From the NCBI GenBank assembly GCA_014529385.2, contig CM043953.1:69806372-69870371 (forward strand): a stretch of 64,000 nucleotides of DNA. Reading direction: 5' to 3'. This DNA comes from Adiantum capillus-veneris. Its lineage: Eukaryota > Streptophyta > Polypodiopsida > Polypodiales > Pteridaceae. Shown one piece after another: positions 23,141 to 33,051 of this stretch (within the stretch, counting starts at the first letter, position 1; every line of letters begins with the position of its first letter). Below the pieces are notes generated by a model that saw only the letters and a list, made by a program, of their open reading frames with translations, was not told the DNA's origin and made no database searches. The translations under genes and the position numbers were made by a program.

Positions 23141-23842
23141 ATGGAGGTCCAATGCCAAATGTTAGGATATCCTCTCTTTTTGGGAGATCCTAGCGAGGAT
23201 GCCGAGCTATTTCTAGCAAATTTCAAAATGGTTTGTGGCATAAAAAGAGTGATATGAGACAAGGAATGCTTGGAAATGATTGAGGTAGTTCCGAGGAAGC
23301 ATGCTAGCAGTTGGTTTTCCTCTCTATCTAAGAAATTTAGAGAGAGCTATAGGGAGGTTTTGGATCACTTCAAGTGATATTTTTTCAAACCCCAAAACAC
23401 TCAAAAACTATGGCAAGACATTGTTGTCCACAAGGAAAAAAACCTAGATGACTATTATAGCTACAAATAGGAGTTTCTACGTCTTTGGGCTATTTCTGTA
23501 AGGAGAATTTCTAACCCCAAGGATGGTGCAAAATTTCTAAAGAAGGAGAGACTCATAGTGGGTGACATGAAGGAGAAACACCAAGAGGATCTCCATGAAG
23601 AATCATCTCAAAGCCAGATGGAGGAAAACTGGACCGATAGCACTTCAGAAGAAGAAAGTAGTTGTAGCATTACTGAAGAGGAGTCTTCCATTGAATTCAT
23701 GGGGGTAAGGTTTAAACCAAGCAACCAAGAGACCTCTTGCCTAATATTGATATTGCAAGAGGTAGGTCCTCAAGAGAACCAATGTGTGCAAGATGAAGGG
23801 ATGCTAGAAGGTATGTTGTCAGAAACACTTAGAAAGGAATAA
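23141..23842 (+). pseudogene. Gag remnant and linker (gypsy D)
   Basis: From the ATG at 23141 the frame reads MEVQCQMLGYPLFLGDPSED, AELFLANFKMVCGIKRV, a stop, then KECLEMIEVVPRKHASSWF and further Gag-like helices interrupted by stops. The frame at 23558-23842 is acidic and serine-rich, with GVRFKPSNQETS toward the end, and lies where protease or a linker would be expected. No protease active site is recognisable. Confidence 0.55.
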
Positions 23843-23849
23843 AGAGAGA

Positions 23850-24773
23850 AGTTTAAAGGTGTGCTAAGAAAGTTTCTTAGGCTTTTTTCTAAATACTACA
23901 CAGATTTTTGTGGTGTAGTTTATGTTCAACACAAGATTGAGTTAAAGTCTTAGGCCATACCTAAAGCTCAAAGGCTACAAAGGCTAGGAGTTATTAAGGA
24001 ACGGGCTCTACTCAAATAGGTAAGAAAGATTTTGGCAGCAAGTTTCATTTATCCATTGGAGAATTCAGAGTGGGTATCTCCCGTTGTTGTCACTCCCATG
24101 AAGAACGAAAAGTGGAGGGCGTGTGTGGACTACCATTCACTCAACAAGGCGATAAAAAAAGGTCACTTTTCTCTCCCATTTTAGGATGAGATACTAAATG
24201 AGGTAGCTGGTCATGAGAAGTACATTATGTATGAGGGTTACTCAGTTTACTTTCAAAGAGGTATTGCATTGGAGGATCAATTGAAAACAACCTTCATGAA
24301 TCCTTGGGGGTTGTTATGCTTTTAGAGTCATGCCATTTGGCCTGAAAAATTCTCCTGCAACTTTCCAACACTTCATGAACATGGTGTTTCAAGCATTCTT
24401 TGGGAAGACCATCAGGGTTTTTCTTGATGACTTTTTTATTTATAGCTCAAAATCATCGCACCTATAAAAGGTAGAAGAAGGTTTGAAGAAACTATACGAC
24501 ATGGGAGGTCAGCTCAATCCTGACAAATGTCACATAGGTGAAGATGAAGTGATCTTCCTTGGTCACAAGGTTTCCTATAAAGGCATTGAAGTGGATCCTT
24601 CAAAGGCAAAGGATCTTATTGAGATACCATCATCTAAGAGTCTCAAGGAGGTCATCTCATTCATTCAAAAGGTGACGTATATTTCATGCTTCATTAACTT
24701 AGCTTTGGAGTTGCTTCATCCCTTGCAAAATTTGACACAAAAGGTAGAATTTGCATGGTCTAATGAGCTTTAG
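23850..24773 (+). pseudogene. Reverse transcriptase (gypsy D)
   Basis: Fragments in order are VSPVVVTPMKNEKWRACVDY, HSLNKAIKKGHFSLPF, FRVMPFGLKNSPATFQHFMN and VFLDDFFIYSS, then the thumb frame 24483-24773 (GGQLNPDKCHIGEDEVIFLG). The catalytic box reads FLDD in place of the usual YxDD. At least one frameshift and several stops are present. Confidence 0.8.
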
Positions 24774-24802
24774 GAGTACTTTCATAACATTAAAGACATT
24801 TT

Positions 24803-25122
24803 TTGGAGTTACCTATACTCATGCCTCCTTGTTGGGAGTACACATTCTTTGTTAGTTTTAGTACTGGGAAGGAAACAATTGGTGTTGTTTTATTACAACA
24901 ATATCCCCACAGTACTAGGGTGTCACCCATTTACTTTGCTAGTAGGGTCATGAATTCCTTAGAGAGAGGCTACACAAAAGCAGAACTCATGATGTTTGAT
25001 CTCATGTTTGCGGTGAGAAAATTTAGATCCTACATGTTACAAAAAACTTTTGTAATTCTCACTGCAGAAAATTTGTTTCCTTGGGTGTCATCTCAAATGA
25101 GCCTTAGTACTAGGATTTTAAA
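24803..25122 (+). pseudogene. First RNase H (gypsy D), interrupted
   Basis: The frame reads CWEYTFFVSFSTGKETIGVV, LLQQYPHSTRVSPIYFASRV and RGYTKAELMMFDLMFAVRKF, the RNase H and connection motifs of a Tat-type gypsy element. Coding is interrupted at 25122 by the CACTA-1 insertion. Confidence 0.75.
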
Positions 25123-25142
25123 CACTACAAGAGGCTATTCAT

Positions 25143-25250
25143 ATTAGCGACGCTCACACAGCGACGCTGAAAAAAAATTTCCCGGCGTCGCTATGAACGT
25201 CGCAAATTTCTTTGTAAATTTGCGACGCTCATAGCGATGTCGACTGGGCT
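25143..25250. repeat. Left subterminal repeats of CACTA-1
   Basis: Short direct and inverted copies of GCGACGCTC / GCGTCGCTA type motifs begin about 20 bp inside the terminus. In En/Spm elements such motifs bind the TNPA-type protein (product of tnp1). They are less dense here than at the right end. Confidence 0.75.
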
Positions 25251-25272
25251 AAAAAAATAACAGAGCGCGCCC

Positions 25273-25301
25273 AAAAACTCAGATCTCAGATCTGAGTTTT
25301 T
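25273..25301. repeat. Perfect 29-bp subterminal palindrome (CACTA-1)
   Basis: AAAAACTCAGATCT, one C, then its exact reverse complement. It lies 150 bp from the terminus. CACTA-2 has the same palindrome (27 bp) at 49345-49371, with a different central base. Confidence 0.9.
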
Positions 25302-25330
25302 CGGCGCCCTCAAGCAAGGAGCAGGTAACG

Positions 25331-25374
<44 letters not shown>

Positions 25375-25509
25375 CTTCTCCACACACACACACACACACA
25401 CGAGGAGAGGAAGGAGAGCCAGGTATGCTCCTTCCCTCTCCTCATTCTCATGTTCCCTTCCCCTCTTTCTCTCTCTCTCACACACAAACATACACACACA
25501 CATAGTGTT

Positions 25510-25561
<52 letters not shown>

Positions 25562-25800
25562 AACATAAACAAAAACGCACACACATATACATAAACAAAG
25601 AATGCACACACACATTGAGAGAGGAAAAGAGAGAGAGAGCATGCATAAACAAAAAACGCACGCATTGAGAGAGGAAAAGAGAGAGAGAACATGCATAAAC
25701 AAAAAACGCACACATTGAGAGAAGAAAAGAGAGAGAAAACATGCATACGATCCAAAAAAACGCACACACATTGAGAGAGAAAGAGAGAGAAACTAATTTA
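25331..25800. repeat. (CT)n, (CA)n and (GA)n tracts in CACTA-1
   Basis: Tracts include (CT)n near 25331-25370, (CA)n near 25380-25401 and (GA)n near 25514-25556. They are followed by three related units of about 50 bp containing CATGCATAAACAAAAAACGC and GAGAGAGGAAAAGAGAGAG. The long frames here are artefacts of simple sequence. Confidence 0.9.
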
Positions 25801-25831
25801 ACGTCGTAGGAAACTAATTAAAATTAAAAGA

Positions 25832-25957
25832 CCTAAAGATCTAGCCGACAAGGAGTTGAACTCAAGACCTATTATTCAAGAGGAAAATGGCATAATCAAT
25901 CTATCATACTTGGCATGGGTGATAGAAAGGTTATACCATTTATCTCTTTTTATTGGC
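25832..25957 (-). repeat. tRNA-like repeat unit in CACTA-1
   Basis: This is one copy, in reverse, of the unit found three times in CACTA-2 (47102-48941). On the minus strand it contains the GAGTTCAACTCC box-B-like segment. See the CACTA-2 entry for details. Confidence 0.6.
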
Positions 25958-26126
25958 ACACACATCCACACACAAGAAGAAGAGAGTTATAACGTCGTAG
26001 GAAACTATCCTAAAAGACGTTAAAGATTAGGTTAGATGTAGACTTACGTTAAATTAGATTTAGGTTTATTAAAATTAAATTAGATTAGATTTAGGTTTAT
26101 TTTTAATTAGATTTACGTTTATTTAC

Positions 26127-26166
26127 GCTAGATTTAGATTTACGTTATATTAGATTAGATTTAGGT
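26127..26166. repeat. Left flanking direct repeat of the HIPP-like cargo
   Basis: This 40-bp segment (TAGATTTAGATTTACGTTAT and on) is repeated nearly unchanged at 26609-26650, on the other side of the captured fragment. Both belong to a TTAGATTTAGGTTTA-type array that also surrounds the equivalent slot in CACTA-2. Confidence 0.75.
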
Positions 26167-26520
26167 CTCCATAGACTGCGATGCCTGCATGAAGCGGGTG
26201 AAGAAAGCCCTCAATGGAATATAGGGTATTGCTGCCTTCACTCATGGTGGGCTCCGTTGATCCAAAAGTACTGGTGAAATTTCTTCAGAAGATAGGGAAG
26301 AAGGTGGATCTTCAGGGCGGCAAGAGTCACTACATCCCCGACACAATGACCATCTAGACAACCTCTAGTCATTCAACAGCAACTTCAAAGTTAGTAACAA
26401 GAGCAAGAACGGTCTAAAGGGCCAATTGTTGTCGTCAGATGTGGATGGAGATGAGGCAGCGTCACCGCCGAAAGTTAACTCTCACATCTTTAGTGATGAG
26501 AATGCCAACTCTTGCCGAGT
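26165..26520 (+). pseudogene. Captured fragment of a HIPP-like heavy-metal-associated protein gene
   Basis: Frame 1 (26165-26223) reads VSIDCDACMKRVKKALNGI, the metal-binding C-x2-C loop and first helix of an HMA domain. After a stop and an internal deletion, frame 2 (26247-26356) reads VGSVDPKVLVKFLQKIGKKV, the end of the same domain, then DLQGGKSH. A third frame continues with SNKSKNGLKGQLL and an acidic stretch, as in HIPP tails. HIPPs are plant proteins that bind metals and are usually isoprenylated. The middle beta strands are missing. It lies inside CACTA-1 upstream of tnp2, on the same strand, and is a dead captured fragment. Confidence 0.75.
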
Positions 26521-26608
26521 TATGTGAAAAATTATGTGTTAAATCAGTTTTAAGGTTCTTATAATCCCTGTTAGTTTAGTTCTTTGTTTTTAATATAACA
26601 TAATTTAT

Positions 26609-26658
26609 GTTAGATTTAGATTTATGTTATATTAGATTAGACTTAGGTTTATTTAGGT

Positions 26659-26690
<32 letters not shown>
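26609..26690. repeat. Right flanking direct repeat of the cargo and (CA)n tract
   Basis: 26609-26650 matches 26127-26166. A (CA)n tract follows at about 26668-26690, then a partial copy of sequence also seen at 25970-26060 (GTAGGAAACTATCC, AAAGACGTTAAAGATTAGGT). Confidence 0.7.
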
Positions 26691-26691
<1 letters not shown>

Positions 26692-27124
26692 AGAAGAAGA
26701 GAGTTTTAAAATCGTAGGAAACTATCCCAAAAGACGTTAAAGATTAGGTTAGATGTAGACTTACGTTAAATTATATTTAGGTTTATTTTTAGTTAGATTT
26801 ACGTTTATTTAGATTTACGCTTATTTACGTTAGATCGAGTCCACGCAAGAATTACTTACGGTTTAGGGTTTAGAGTTAGACGAACAGTGAAAAGATCTAC
26901 TCTGAAAAGATGTTAAGATGCTGTGAAGTGCTACAGCTAGAGAAGAGGCAAAGGGGTTTTGTCCACTACATGCAGTATCATGTAGACGTGGGTCTGTAGA
27001 TTTCTTGTACCCACAAATATAGGTATTGACCAATAAAGACGAGATTATAACCCGGTGGTTCTGATCTCCGTGCACCTCTAGACCGAGGTGTGCGGGGATT
27101 GGACATGACTAGAGAATGTGAGGT

Positions 27125-27125
<1 letters not shown>

Positions 27126-27182
<57 letters not shown>
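27126..27182. repeat. (GA)n microsatellite upstream of tnp2
   Basis: A nearly pure GA tract of about 56 bp ends 67 bp before the tnp2 start codon. CACTA-2 has a (CT)n tract at the mirror position (45743-45820). Confidence 0.95.
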
Positions 27183-27186
<4 letters not shown>

Positions 27187-27248
27187 GAAGAAGAATGCCA
27201 ATAGAATATTAAATTTGTTGTCCAGGTTATAAGATTTTTATCCTCATT

Positions 27249-29967
27249 ATGAGTAGTGACGAGGATGTGGGACCGTCCAACCGAAACACCTATCTCTCAA
27301 CGAGGGTCTTATGTCCTTGTAATCAATGCAAGCATGCTGTGCGATGGACAAGACGTGTTTCTTTGCAGCACGTTCGCGAATTTGGCGAGTTCGATCCATC
27401 TATTATAGATCGAGTTGTTGCCAATTATAACTCGTCGGACTCTGACGCTGGCAAACAAGCAGCAATCTTGCAACCCAATAGACGTGTTCGCAGGCGCTTT
27501 GGTCAAGCAGCATATGTGAGGCCACAAGATGTAGCCTCTGACAGCTCGGGGGATGATCATGCAGAGCACATTCCCAACGAGGCAATGTTTGAGCCCGAGA
27601 TTCATGAAATGATCGAAACGATCATGGATTCAGAAAGGCTTATCCATGATCGAGACGATCATGGATTCAGAAAGGCTTATCTATGATTATATGAAAAGTG
27701 AAGCCGATACGCCATTGTATAATGGAGCACGTATGTCTAGATTGAAAGCACTCCTGGTTCTTCTCAACATGCAGGCAAAGTTTGGATGGAGTGACACTAG
27801 CGTCACAGCGCTTTTTAGGTGATCTATTACAATTAGTTTACTTTAATAAAGCTCTAAATGTATAATGATCTGATAGATTTTTACACGACTGTATCGTATT
27901 TTTATGTTGTGTAGATTGCTTAAAGAGCACATACTACCAGCTGACAATGTGATGCCAGATTCCCGAGATGAAGCAAGAAAGATTTTGCGAAACTTGGGGA
28001 TGGATTACAATTCTATCCACGCTTGTCCTAATGACTGCATTGTTTTCAGAGGGGAATACATAGACATGGAGAAGTGTCCGAAATGTGATTCCGAAAGATA
28101 TCGAGTAGATCTCCACGGGACAAAAATTCCACAAAAGGTTTTGCGACATTTTCCTCTGCTTCCTCGCATCAAGCATTTCTTCGAATGTAAGTCCATGGCC
28201 GCCCTAGCATCATGGCATGAGGAGAATAAATCTTCGGATGGTGTGCTACGAATTCCTGCAGATTGCGCAGCCTAGAAACATATAGATGGAACATGGTCGG
28301 ATTTTGCCAGGGAAGCTCGAAATTTGCGCTTAGGCCTGGCTATGGATGGCGTAAATCCATTTGGTCAAAGATCAACATCTTACAGTGTATGGCCCGTTGT
28401 CATCGTCAACTACAACATTCCCCCGTGGTTGACTACGAAGAAGGGGCACCTATGGCTAAGATTGATTGTGCCAGGGCGATATAAAGTGGGGAATATGGAT
28501 GTGTATCTTCGTCCACTATTGGAAGAGCTACAACAATTGTGGATTGGCATAGAGGTGGTGGATATGAACAGACACACACAGGACGACGGAATGCTTTGAT
28601 CAGAGGCATTCTAATGTGGACCATGCATGACTATCTCGGGCTAGCAGAATGCTCAGGTGATCTATTGACACTCCTCACTCAGACACTGTAAATCTTGTTT
28701 TTTCCCATAGTTGATCTATTATTATGTGTATACATGCAGGGCTTCAAACAAGCGGATACAGAGCATGTGTCACATGTGGACCTAGACTGAATGCACGTAG
28801 GGCGCCCTCACTGAAGAAGCAAATCTACGAAGGTCATCAAGCGTATCTTCCAGAGAATCATGTGTTACGCGATGGCTTTTTGGGAAGAGAGCCACCAAGG
28901 ATGTCTGCACAAGCATGGTTAGAGCAGAAGGAGATGTGCGATGACGGATTGCCTCCAGGGATGAAGAGACTATCTCTATGGTACGAGTTACCATACTGGC
29001 CCCGACTCATGATCAATCCCTTGCTCGATCCAATGCACATATTCAAGAATGTGGGTAATCTACTATGGGACCATCTGACCAGCAAGAAAGATACTTTGGG
29101 AGCCAGAGTTGACCTTAGAAATGTGGATCGTATGGAGCAATATTGGCCGCAAACAGCGTCTGATGGATCGATAAAACTCCCTAAAGCACCATGGATTTTC
29201 ACAGGAGCCCAAGAACGCAAAGTAAAAGAGACCATTCAATCTTTGCGGACCCCCACTGGCGTAATGCACTCGCTCCGAACGTGTTTTACTAAAGAAGGAA
29301 AGCTTACCGGTTTGAAGTCACACGATTGGCATAAAATGTGTCAGGTACGTTCATAGTGGACTTTAATATCATTGCATAAAATGTGGACTTTAATATCATT
29401 GTTGCACATACTTTACAGTTTATTTTACCGGTTGCCATTGAGGGATGTTTGTCTCTCGACATCCGTAACACAATCTACAAACTTGCAAAACTGGTGCAAT
29501 GGATCTCACAAAAGGAGATCAACGTAGACTCCATACCATTCGCCAAACTAAATGCTGCGGAGCTTGTGTGCATGTTTGAGAAACATTTTCCTACTACCAT
29601 GCTAACCATTCAGGTGTATCTTCTTGTTCACATAGTTGATGAGGTGGAAATAGCTGGCACAGTTCATTCCAGATGGATGTTCTTCTTAGAACGTTTCATG
29701 AAAACGCTTAAGGGATATGTGCGTCAAAAGGCACGTCCGGAGGGTAGCATGGCAGAAGGTTGGTTGGTATCAGAGTCCTTAGTGTACATTGGAGAGTGGC
29801 TAGACGGATTTGATAAATCCCGGGACACGCTATGGCGAACCATAGATGATGAGCGCATATCTGGGATTTTCATGTGCAATCTCGGTGTTGAGAAGAAGAT
29901 GACGGAAGATCTAGAGGCTAAAATCAACCGATTTTGCATGCTTCACAATCCAGTGATGCAAAAGTAG
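27249..29967 (+). pseudogene. tnp2-like CACTA transposase gene with introns (CACTA-1)
   Basis: Exon 1 (27249-27818) has the transposase-associated domain (RVLCPCNQCKH, RRVSLQHVREFGEFD). Exon 2 (27915-28656), exon 3 (28740-29344) and exon 4 (29419-29967) carry the TNP2 domain (MEKCPKCDSERYRVDLHGTK, TSYSVWPVVIVNYNIPPW, SGYRACVTCGPRLNARR, MINPLLDPMHIFKNV) and the DUF4218-type end (FPTTMLTIQVYLLVHIVDEV, SRWMFFLERFMKTLKGYVRQ). GT...AG boundaries fit all three introns. Defects are a 37-bp tandem duplication that shifts the frame (27619-27692), a TAG in exon 2 at 28273 and a frameshift near 28590. The protein would cut at the element ends. Confidence 0.9.
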
Positions 29968-30029
29968 ATTTCACAATATGAGGATGCAAAGCAAGAGCGA
30001 CAAAGGGCACGAATCGAGTGGAGACGGGG

Positions 30030-31119
30030 AAGATGACCACCGATGCACTATCCGACGGTTCCGGAGAGCCTACCAACCTTCATGAGCTTAAGATGGTTGC
30101 ACAACACCAACCACAGCATCGCCATCTACGCCAGGTTTTGCACGGCTGACTGTTCCTAGCAGCTACACACCTCTACCTACTCCGCCAGGAGCCACCCCAC
30201 TCGACACTCCTCGCTTCGGGGCCCAGACGTCGGTGGAGACACATGACGTCCGTACCCCCATCGACACGCCGCTAGAGACCCCTGCCGGGACACCCAGGTT
30301 CACGCGTCACCGGCCAGAGGGCTTGCCTTACTCCGTCGACTTCAGCGGCGACATCATCATGGATGATGACGGCAAGAAGGTGATCTCGCGCATGCGTGGT
30401 CTTTGCTCTCAGCTGTTTAGACACTACATACTAAACAAATGGAGTGAAGTACCAAGTGATTTAAAAAGCAGAGTCATCAGCATACTTCATGATGAGTTTC
30501 CCGTTCCAACACAGGATCAGCGCTTCAATGAAGACCTGATGAAGATTCGAATGCGCGAATACTGCAAACACAAGCGTTCCGAAGTGCAAAAAGCAATCAA
30601 GAATGGGTGGAATAGGCTAGATTGGCTGGCCAAAGAAGATTGGAAGAATGCGAAGAAAGCAACGCGCGAGAATCACGACAAGTGGAAGCAACAAAAGGAT
30701 GCAGCTAGAGCGCGAGTAGAGGCAGGGAGCTCGCACCACTTGGGGAGCGGTGGATGGGCATCATTTGAGGCCGATTTTGTAAGTGTTTTCGCATTGCTCT
30801 TTATGTTCGATAGTTTAGGGTTTATGAGTTTTCTAATTCTAACATAATGAAATCTTTGTATGTTTTGACAGTGGTCGATGACAGGACGTGATCCCACACC
30901 ATACGAGCGCGAGTACGCAGGCAGGAAGGGCTTAAACGCCCTAATGGACATTCTCAGTTCTCGCGGCGGCATGGTTACTATTAGGGTTTACTCTTTTCTA
31001 TTTTTTGTATTGTTTTATAAATGTCGTTATATGTTTATACTTACTGAAAGTTGTCTTATTGTCTTTTTTTGTAGAATCCGACAGATACGCCGCTTGGACG
31101 CGATGAGACGTCTGATTAG
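30030..31119 (+). CDS. tnp1-like gene (TNPA-type accessory protein) of CACTA-1
   Basis: Exon 1 (from the ATG at 30233, possibly earlier, to 30778) has TPRFTRHRPEGLPYSVDFSG, DDDGKKVISRMRGLCSQLFR, a basic helical region and SSHHLGSGGWASFEADF. Exon 2 is 30872-30973 (DPTPYEREYAGRKGLNALMD). Exon 3 is 31075-31119 (NPTDTPLGRDETSD, stop). Splice sites are GTAAGT/CAG and GT/TAG, and the frame joins cleanly. It resembles En/Spm-type Transposase_24 proteins, expected to bind the subterminal repeats. Exons look intact, so this may be the only functional gene here. The true start is uncertain. Confidence 0.8.
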
Positions 31120-31484
31120 ACGACGTCAGTTTAGCCGTAGCTAGATAGCATTAGTTTAGGGTTTCTCATAGCTTATGTATCATGAGACGGATTTTATACG
31201 TCTTTTTGAACCATGTATATTATTACATTTGTCACCGCAGTTCCTTTTGCCAATCAATTCTTTATGCCTATGATGTTGTACAATTGTCATTATTACATTT
31301 GCCAATCAATTCATTTTGCCTATGATGTGTACAATTGTCAATTTTGCAAACAATGCGTCTTGTGGGTGACTATTTTGGGTCTATTATCTACCCTTGCACT
31401 TTTTTGATAAAGTGAATCAAGTGCAATATGGTTGATGGGTGGCAGGGCATTCAATGCCCTGTCACCAAAAAAAAATTCTCTCGG

Positions 31485-31708
31485 GCGTCGCTATAACCGT
31501 CGCTATTTATGGCTCTGTAGCGTCGCTATGAGCGTCGCTATAGTCTTCTGTGTAAACGTCGCTATAACCATCGCTATGACCGTCGCTATATAGAGACGCT
31601 CATAGCGACGCTTATAGCGACGCTCTCGCAGCGACGCTCGTAGCGACGGTTTTAGCGACACCGGGGGTTATAAAAACCCAGTGTATTTCCATCGCTAATA
31701 GCGTCACA
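31485..31708. repeat. Right subterminal repeat array of CACTA-1
   Basis: Many GTCGCTAT / ATAGCGAC motifs occur in both orientations within 220 bp of the end, for example around 31485-31600 and, inverted, 31592-31650. CACTA-2 has a matching array (42927-43140). These are likely binding sites for the TNPA-type protein. Confidence 0.85.
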
Positions 31709-31734
31709 AGAGCACACAACCTCTTGTAGTGAAA

Positions 31735-32080
31735 GAGAATTATGGATTGGCAAGAGTTCCAATACTCTTTCAATGTAGAATATAGTGTGCGTGCACAGTT
31801 GTCAGGGATTCTCACTTATAGGGTGCATGAGAAGGATATGGAAAAGACCCTACCATTGCCACCACCTAAAAGTATCCCTAATGCATTTACCTTGTTCTTT
31901 GATGGATCTTTTTGATGAGCCATAGGTAAATCAGGGGGAGGATTGGTGTTGATCAACCTAATTGAAGAGGTGGTCATGGAAGAGAAGGTAAACCTACGAG
32001 GCTCAACTAGCAACAATGAAGTAGAGTACGACATACTACTTCATTATTTGAAATTGAAATCAGCTGGTCTCTTTAGGTAG
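31735..32080 (+). pseudogene. Archaeal-type second RNase H (gypsy D, after the insertion)
   Basis: Following the AAA duplication, the frame reads MDWQEFQYSFNVEYSVRAQL, LSGILTYRVHEK, TLFFDGSF (stops), KSGGGLVLINLIEEVV and STSNNEVEYDILLHYLKLKS. FDGS and NNEVEYDIL are typical of the extra RNase H of Tat-type gypsy elements. Coding ends at about 32080, where other sequence begins. Confidence 0.7.
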
Positions 32081-32089
32081 CTATTCCAA

Positions 32090-32575
32090 TGTTGGAGTTC
32101 AAAGCTAGTTGTGAGTTCAAATAATTCAGATGGTGCATTTCAAATCAGACAACTAGAATCAAAGTACTAAACTAGAACAGAGAACTGAGCTAAGATAGAG
32201 TACTAAACTAGAAAGAGTACTGAATTGGAAATACTGAAGACTGGAACACTGGAACACTGGAACTGATAATGTATATTCAAATCAGTATGCATAATACAAG
32301 AAGTACAAGCTAAGCATTAAAGTATAAATGGATTCAAGCCCAAAAGGTTCTCAGGATTAATGCAAGTACTTCAAAGATAAGTACAGAGGCTAACAATCGT
32401 ACATGACAACCAAACCGCAACCACTCAACCAACCCCGTAGAATGTGTGATGGATCCTATTTATAGGATTGTGTAGAGTTACTACAACAACTACTGTAGTT
32501 ACTTCTCATCGGATAATTTTGGAAGTTATTATTGGTAATTCCTAAGGAACTGTTCCCACCTCCTACATCTACATC
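32090..32575. repeat. Possible solo LTR (Copia-like)
   Basis: It begins TGTTGGAGTTCAAAGC directly where gypsy D sequence ends and finishes near CTCCTACATCTACA, a start and end common in plant Copia LTRs. No clean target duplication was found (TCCAA against TCCTT) and no partner LTR is present. Confidence 0.35.
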
Positions 32576-32766
32576 CTTCCCTTCTTTCTTGAATTTTTGT
32601 ATGAATCAAATTCTTTCATCAACGAGCCAAAAGGAATTTTTTCCTTCAAAAGTATAGGGTCATTCTTGATGTGTATTTGGAAAATCCACCTCCGGATTTT
32701 GATAACAAGAAGTGGACTACCCAGTATCCCTCCACTGAACCCGCTTCCTCTGGCCTTTTCCCTTTG
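32576..32766. other. Unassigned flank of the inverted-repeat element
   Basis: A short open frame at 32597-32782 runs into the terminal repeat of the next element and resembles no known family. It was probably part of the sequence into which 32767-33051 inserted. Confidence 0.3.
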
Positions 32767-33051
32767 GGTGAAAGCATGTTAACCTGTCATGCTTTTTCAT
32801 GTCGCGGACAATGCTAACTAGCACAATTTTGACATATGCTAACTAGTACAATAACTTGAGCTACATCTCCAAGATCTATGACATATGACATATCAATAGA
32901 AAGCACTTGAAATAAGGAATCCAAATGTACAACGTCCGACAAATTTTGATATTATTTGTAAAAAATTTACCAGACGCCCAACTTTTTGAAGATGTGCTAA
33001 CTTGAAACTGCTAACTAGCACAAAAGCGCGACAGGTTAACATGCTTTCACC
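32767..33051. mobile_element. 285-bp inverted-repeat element (MITE-like)
   Basis: The ends are inverted copies of GGTGAAAGCATGTTAACCTG plus TC (22 bp, left at 32767, right ending 33051). CCTTTG flanks both sides (32761-32766 and 33052-33057) as a likely 6-bp target duplication. The centre contains repeated CTAACTAGCACAA and, at 32889-32980, similarity to 209-300 of this window. It has no coding capacity. Confidence 0.6.

Larger units (their letters stand above)
25123..31731 (+). mobile_element. CACTA (En/Spm) DNA transposon, copy 1
   Basis: It has perfect 12-bp terminal inverted repeats, CACTACAAGAGG at 25123 and CCTCTTGTAGTG ending at 31731, flanked by the 3-bp target duplication AAA (25120-25122 and 31732-31734). 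It is 6609 bp long. Inside are subterminal repeat arrays, tnp2-like and tnp1-like genes and a captured host-gene fragment. The insertion splits the RNase H region of gypsy D, and taking it out with one AAA rejoins a continuous gypsy frame. tnp2 carries a nonsense codon and frameshifts. Confidence 0.97.
23141..32080 (+). mobile_element. Ty3/gypsy element D with second (archaeal-type) RNase H, split by CACTA-1
   Basis: Plus-strand gag, reverse transcriptase and RNase H remnants run from 23141 to 25122. Sequence resumes at 31735, after the CACTA-1 insertion, with an archaeal-type RNase H domain. Such dual RNase H elements belong to the Tat lineage of plant gypsy elements. All reading frames are broken. 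No integrase is visible, as the similarity ends at about 32080. Confidence 0.75.

Noticed and set aside
25191-25771. Long open frames of about 160-190 codons
   Set aside because: They are translations of (CT)n, (CA)n and (GA)n tracts, with S/L/C/V or E/R repeats only.
31485-31708. Regularly repeated short motifs resembling a CRISPR-like array
   Set aside because: The motifs are 8-12 bp, in both orientations, unevenly spaced and at the end of a CACTA element. They are subterminal transposase-binding repeats.
32090-32575. Confident call of a Copia solo LTR
   Set aside because: The ends look right but the 5-bp target duplication does not match, so it is kept only as a low-confidence feature.
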